Below are positions 51,476-54,925 of a stretch of 54,925 nucleotides of DNA, one piece after another. The notes beneath the pieces were generated by a model. It was not told where the DNA came from and searched no databases. It saw only the letters and a program-made list of their open reading frames with translations. Origin of the DNA: JBCBXA01 sp039816825 (lineage in GTDB: Bacteria; Pseudomonadota; Alphaproteobacteria; Rhizobiales; Rhizobiaceae); contig JBCBXA010000010.1 in assembly GCA_039816825.1 (NCBI GenBank), positions 1 through 54,925 on the forward strand, written 5' to 3'. The translations under genes were made by a program, and so were the position numbers. How positions within the stretch are numbered: position 1 is the first letter of the stretch; every line of letters begins with the position of its first letter.

Positions 51476-52674
51476 TGGCATCGCGCGCGGATCGTTCTCC
51501 CCTAGCACAATGGCTATGGACGGTGGACCGGAAGCTCCTCGTCAGCGTTCTCATTCTCATGGTGATTGGTCTCATCCTGTCGCCCGCGGCCAGCCCGCCG
51601 GTGGCTGAACGCATCGGTGCCGACACGTTTCACTTCGTGAAGCGCCACGCGATTTTTCTGATCCCCACCCTGGTCGTGCTGATTGGCACTAGCTTTCTCA
51701 CGCCGCCGCAGGTTAGGCGCGTTGCGGCGGCTGTGTTGTTCGTCAGCCTGCTTTTGATGATCGCAACTTTGTTTTTTGGTTTTGAGGTCAAAGGTGCCCG
51801 CCGCTGGATACAGCTTCCCGGCTTCTCCATGCAGCCATCGGAGTTTCTCAAGCCTGCTTTTGTCGTCATCTGCGCGTGGCTTTTTGCAGAGAACGTCAAG
51901 CGGCCCGACGTGCCGGGTAATCTGTTTGCCGTCATCCTGCTGGCGATGGTCGTCGCGCTGTTGGTGGCTCAACCTGATCTGGGCCAGACGGTATTGATCG
52001 TCTGTGCATGGGGCGCGCTTCTCTTCCTGGCCGGCATCAGTTGGAGGTGGATATCAGCGCTGGCGGCCTTTGGTTTGGCCGGCATGGTTTCCGCCTATTT
52101 CTTCTTTTATCACGTGGCGCTGCGCATCAATCGCTTCATCACGGGCGAGGGCGATAACTTTCAGACAGACAGGTCCATCAAGGCTGTCGTTGAAGGCGGG
52201 TGGCTCGGGCAAGGCCCGGGCGAAGGCGTCGTGAAGCGTGGGTTGCCGGACAGCCATGCCGACTTTGCCTTTGCGGTGCTGGCCGAAGAGTTCGGAATTG
52301 TTGCCTGTCTTGTGGTGGTGGCGCTCTTTGCCTTTGTCGTGCTGCGCGCACTCAGTCACGCGCTGACGGAGCCTGACCCGTTTCCACGTCTGGCCGTCGG
52401 CGGGCTGACCGTGTTGTTTGGCGCGCAGACATTCATCAATATCGGCGTCAATCTCAAGATGCTTCCGGCCAAGGGAATGACCCTGCCGTTTCTGAGCTAT
52501 GGTGGCTCGTCCATGATTGCCGTGGCGTTTGGCATGGGAATGGTGCTCGCTCTGACGCGGCAACGGCCTGACCGTCGCGCTTCTCATCGCTCCGTCAATG
52601 ATCTGCATTTCACGCGTGGCCGCCAATCTGATCGACCGGGCATGGCTGGTCAGCAGCCAGCGGCGGCCGAATGA
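51475..52674 (+). CDS. ftsW: Lipid II polymerase FtsW
   Basis: A 399-residue SEDS glycosyltransferase with about ten membrane spans; it polymerises septal glycan with FtsI. SEDS blocks are present: FEVKGARRWIQLPGFSMQPSE, AQPDLGQTVLIV, LPDSHADFAFAVLAEEFG and LPFLSYGGSSMIA. ATG 51475 shares its A with the murD stop; an in-frame TTG lies three bases earlier. Stop overlaps murG. Confidence 0.95.
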   Translation: MASRADRSPLAQWLWTVDRKLLVSVLILMVIGLILSPAASPPVAERIGADTFHFVKRHAIFLIPTLVVLIGTSFLTPPQVRRVAAAVLFVSLLLMIATLFFGFEVKGARRWIQLPGFSMQPSEFLKPAFVVICAWLFAENVKRPDVPGNLFAVILLAMVVALLVAQPDLGQTVLIVCAWGALLFLAGISWRWISALAAFGLAGMVSAYFFFYHVALRINRFITGEGDNFQTDRSIKAVVEGGWLGQGPGEGVVKRGLPDSHADFAFAVLAEEFGIVACLVVVALFAFVVLRALSHALTEPDPFPRLAVGGLTVLFGAQTFINIGVNLKMLPAKGMTLPFLSYGGSSMIAVAFGMGMVLALTRQRPDRRASHRSVNDLHFTRGRQSDRPGMAGQQPAAAE

Positions 52675-53768
52675 GCCGCGTTGCTTTGTTGGCAGCCGGC
52701 GGATCCGGCGGCCATATCTTCCCGGCTCAGGCCTTAGCCGAAGAGTTGCGGGAGCGGGGCTGGACGGTCCACCTCGCGACCGATGGCCGTGCCGAACGCT
52801 TTGCAGGCGCGTTCGAAGATGACCGCGTTCACGTGGTTCCGTCGGCGACGTTCTCTAAAAATCCGCTGAAACTTCTGAAAGCGATGGCGCGACTTTGGAA
52901 GGGATATGGGGTCGCGCGGGCTCTGCTCACCCAATTGCGGCCGTCTGTCGTGGTCGGTTTTGGCGGCTACCCTAGCTTTCTTCCGGTTTTTGCTGCGGGC
53001 CGCGCTGGTTTGCCGACATTGATCCATGAGGCGAACGCCGTACTTGGGCGAGCCAATAAAGCGCTGGCTGGCCGTGTTGATGCGATTGCCATGGGCTTTC
53101 CGCTGGCTTCGCCCCAAAGCTATGGCGGCAAGCTGACCGTGACGGGCAATCCGGTGCGCCGCTCGGTGGTTGAGGCTGCCAACACAGCCTTCGTCCCGCC
53201 TGCCGCCGATGAGCCCTTCCGACTGCTGGTGTTTGGCGGCAGCCAGGGAGCGCAGTTCTTTTCAGATGTCATGCCGCAGGTTGTTGGCGGGCTGCCATTT
53301 GAGTTGGGTGAACGTCTGCGCGTGACCCAGCAGGCTCGACCTGAGGACGAGGAAGACCTGCGCCGTTGGTACGCCGAGAATGAGATTGAGGCGGAGATTG
53401 CGCCCTTCTTCTCAGATATGGCGACGCGCCTAGCGGCTGCGCATCTGGTGATCTCGCGCGCCGGCGCGTCCACGGTCACCGAACTGGCGGTGGTCGGACG
53501 TCCGGCCGTTCTCGTGCCTTATCCCCACGCCCTCGACCACGACCAGGCAACCAATGCCAAGGCCATCGCGGATGCAGGCGGCGTGCAGGTCATGGCGCAG
53601 TCTGACGCCAGCCCAGAGGCGTTACGGGAGTTTTTGATGGGCGTGATGGCAGAGCCGAAGCGCCTGGAAGCCATGGCATCTGCCGCCAGAAGCACCGCCA
53701 GCCCTGATGCCGCACGCTTGCTAGCCGACAGGTGCGAGGCTATTGCTTCGCTCACTTCTGACGGCTGA
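52671..53768 (+). CDS. murG: Lipid II synthase MurG
   Basis: A 365-residue peripheral membrane GT28 enzyme that adds GlcNAc to lipid I. The N-terminal AAGGSGGHIFPAQALAEEL glycine-rich loop, VVGFGGYPSF, HEANAVLGRAN, VFGGSQGAQFF and ISRAGASTVTEL are characteristic. ATGA overlap with ftsW. Confidence 0.96.
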   Translation: MSRVALLAAGGSGGHIFPAQALAEELRERGWTVHLATDGRAERFAGAFEDDRVHVVPSATFSKNPLKLLKAMARLWKGYGVARALLTQLRPSVVVGFGGYPSFLPVFAAGRAGLPTLIHEANAVLGRANKALAGRVDAIAMGFPLASPQSYGGKLTVTGNPVRRSVVEAANTAFVPPAADEPFRLLVFGGSQGAQFFSDVMPQVVGGLPFELGERLRVTQQARPEDEEDLRRWYAENEIEAEIAPFFSDMATRLAAAHLVISRAGASTVTELAVVGRPAVLVPYPHALDHDQATNAKAIADAGGVQVMAQSDASPEALREFLMGVMAEPKRLEAMASAARSTASPDAARLLADRCEAIASLTSDG

Positions 53769-53787
53769 ACTTATCGGAACATCGCCC

Positions 53788-54925
53788 ATGAAAATGCCGC
53801 TTGAAATCGGCCTGATCCATTTTGTCGGCATTGGCGGCATTGGAATGAGCGGCATTGCGGAGGTGCTGCACAATCTGGGGTACAAGGTTCAGGGCTCTGA
53901 CATGGCTGAGAGCGCGAACGTTGAGCGTCTCCGCGCCAAAGGAATACCAGTCGCTGTTGGCCAGAAATCTGAAAATCTCGGCGATGCCGAGGTGGTGGTG
54001 GTGTCCACCGCCATCAAGGCTGACAATCCCGAGCTGATCGCAGCCCGCGAGCGGCTTCTGCCGGTGGTGCGCCGGGCTGAGATGCTGGCTGAACTGATGC
54101 GGTTCCGCCGCGCGGTTGCGGTGGGCGGCACCCACGGAAAGACCACCACGACTTCCATGGTTGGCGCGCTGTTGGAAGCGGGTTCGCTGGACCCGACCAT
54201 CATCAATGGCGGTATCATCAATGCCATCGGCACCAATGCTCGTATGGGCGAAGGGGACTGGATGGTGGTTGAAGCTGATGAAAGCGATGGCACGTTCCTG
54301 AAACTGCCGGCTGACGTGGCAATCGTCACCAATATCGACCCCGAGCATCTGGATCATTATGGCAGCTTTGACGCTGTCAAAGAGGCATTCGAGACGTTCA
54401 TCAAGAACGTGCCCTTCTATGGCTTTGGCGTCGTCTGCCTCGATCATTCCGAGGTCCAGAATCTTGTGGCGAATGTGTCGGACCGCAAGCTGATCACTTA
54501 CGGCGCAAACCCCCAGGGTGATGTTCGCTTCACCAATGTCCGTAATGAGGGGGCAGTGAGCATTTTTGACCTGACCATCCGGGATCGGATGGGCGGGGAG
54601 GAGCGCCTGGAGACCGATATTCGACTGCCTATGCCTGGACTTCACAACATCTCCAACGCAACTGCTGCCATAGCTGTGGCGTTGGAGCTGGGCGTTTCTG
54701 TGGAGGATATTCGCAAAGGCCTCGACGGGTTTTCCGGCGTCAAACGGCGCTTCACGCCGGTTGGGTCCTACGATGGTGCGGAGATCTTCGACGACTACGC
54801 CCATCACCCCGTTGAAATCAAAGCCGTGCTGGCCGCCGCCCGTGGCGCTTGCCAGGGCCGAGTGATCGCCGTTCATCAGCCCCATCGCTTCAGCCGTCTT
54901 GATGATCTGTTCTCGGATTTTGTCA
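53788..54925 (+). CDS. murC: UDP-MurNAc--L-alanine ligase MurC, partial
   Basis: The first 379 residues of MurC, cut by the right edge. It adds the first stem-peptide residue. HFVGIGGIGMSGIAE begins the Rossmann domain, the ATP loop GGTHGKTTTTSM is near residue 114, and EADESDGTF, TNIDPEHLDHY, HNISNATAA and DDYAHHPVE follow. It starts 19 bases after murG and continues the dcw cluster out of the window. Confidence 0.96.
   Translation, partial: MKMPLEIGLIHFVGIGGIGMSGIAEVLHNLGYKVQGSDMAESANVERLRAKGIPVAVGQKSENLGDAEVVVVSTAIKADNPELIAARERLLPVVRRAEMLAELMRFRRAVAVGGTHGKTTTTSMVGALLEAGSLDPTIINGGIINAIGTNARMGEGDWMVVEADESDGTFLKLPADVAIVTNIDPEHLDHYGSFDAVKEAFETFIKNVPFYGFGVVCLDHSEVQNLVANVSDRKLITYGANPQGDVRFTNVRNEGAVSIFDLTIRDRMGGEERLETDIRLPMPGLHNISNATAAIAVALELGVSVEDIRKGLDGFSGVKRRFTPVGSYDGAEIFDDYAHHPVEIKAVLAAARGACQGRVIAVHQPHRFSRLDDLFSDFV

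Noticed and set aside
53752..54885. A 377-codon open frame on the minus strand
   Set aside because: It is antisense to murC, whose plus-strand motifs are unmistakable, and the minus-strand protein has no family features.
1..54925. Mobile elements, phage genes, CRISPR arrays or defence systems
   Set aside because: I found no transposase, integrase, terminal inverted repeats, regular spacer arrays or known defence motifs anywhere in the window.

Overview
The window is a piece of chromosome from an alphaproteobacterium of the order Hyphomicrobiales (Rhizobiales). The evidence is gene order and protein type: a Porin_2 (Omp2b/RopA-like) porin, the rpoZ-rsh linkage, the lepB-rnc-era-recO run, a type-A RNase P RNA lying before the division/cell-wall (dcw) cluster, and the alphaproteobacterial dcw order from mraZ to murC. 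Nearly all of it looks like core genome. I see no phage, insertion sequence, plasmid functions or CRISPR array. One run of ten N (40755-40764) marks an assembly gap just after rnpB.

Region 1 (1-9223) is a catabolic island for alpha-galactosides. An IclR-type regulator and an ABC ATPase (cut by the left edge) read leftward. A divergent operon encodes a sugar-binding protein, two permeases, a GH36 alpha-galactosidase, an SDR dehydrogenase, 2-keto-3-deoxygalactonate kinase and KDPGal aldolase. Together they outline uptake of melibiose/raffinose-type sugars, release of galactose and oxidation by the De Ley-Doudoroff route. The galactonate dehydratase and lactonase are not in the window. Two palindromes in the divergent promoter region are candidate operators.

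Region 2 (9224-19383) is envelope-related. It holds tRNA-Ser(GCU) flanked by decayed copies of its own 3' end, a highly expressed porin with a classic terminator, and a 1187-residue inner-membrane-anchored protein made of eight BON-like repeat units ending in an OmpA peptidoglycan-binding domain. That gene is followed by a 32-residue membrane microprotein and a membrane protein with two helix-hairpin-helix domains. On the other strand lie a soluble lytic transglycosylase and an alpha/beta-hydrolase fold protein that has lost all three catalytic residues.

Region 3 (19384-30841) is housekeeping: dapA, smpB, a family-5-like uracil-DNA glycosylase, a NYN-domain protein, rpoZ, rsh (ppGpp), pyrE, a DUF2062 protein, lepB, rnc, era, recO, and an MFS transporter on the other strand. 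acpS, often found before lepB in relatives, is absent from that position.

Region 4 (30842-42079) is mixed: YceI and a cytochrome b561-YceI fusion, a monoacylglycerol-lipase-like hydrolase with ettA, an ArsR-methyltransferase fusion, a DMT transporter followed by a 27-residue microprotein and a terminator, a TerB-DnaJ protein with an AmpD-type amidase, a small lipoprotein transglycosylase, rnpB and a GAF-EAL protein.

Region 5 (42080 to the end) is the dcw cluster, mraZ-rsmH-ftsL-ftsI-murE-murF-mraY-murD-ftsW-murG-murC (murC is cut by the right edge), with stop/start overlaps at most joints. A 10-bp-periodic array of TGGG boxes upstream of mraZ matches the known MraZ operator architecture.
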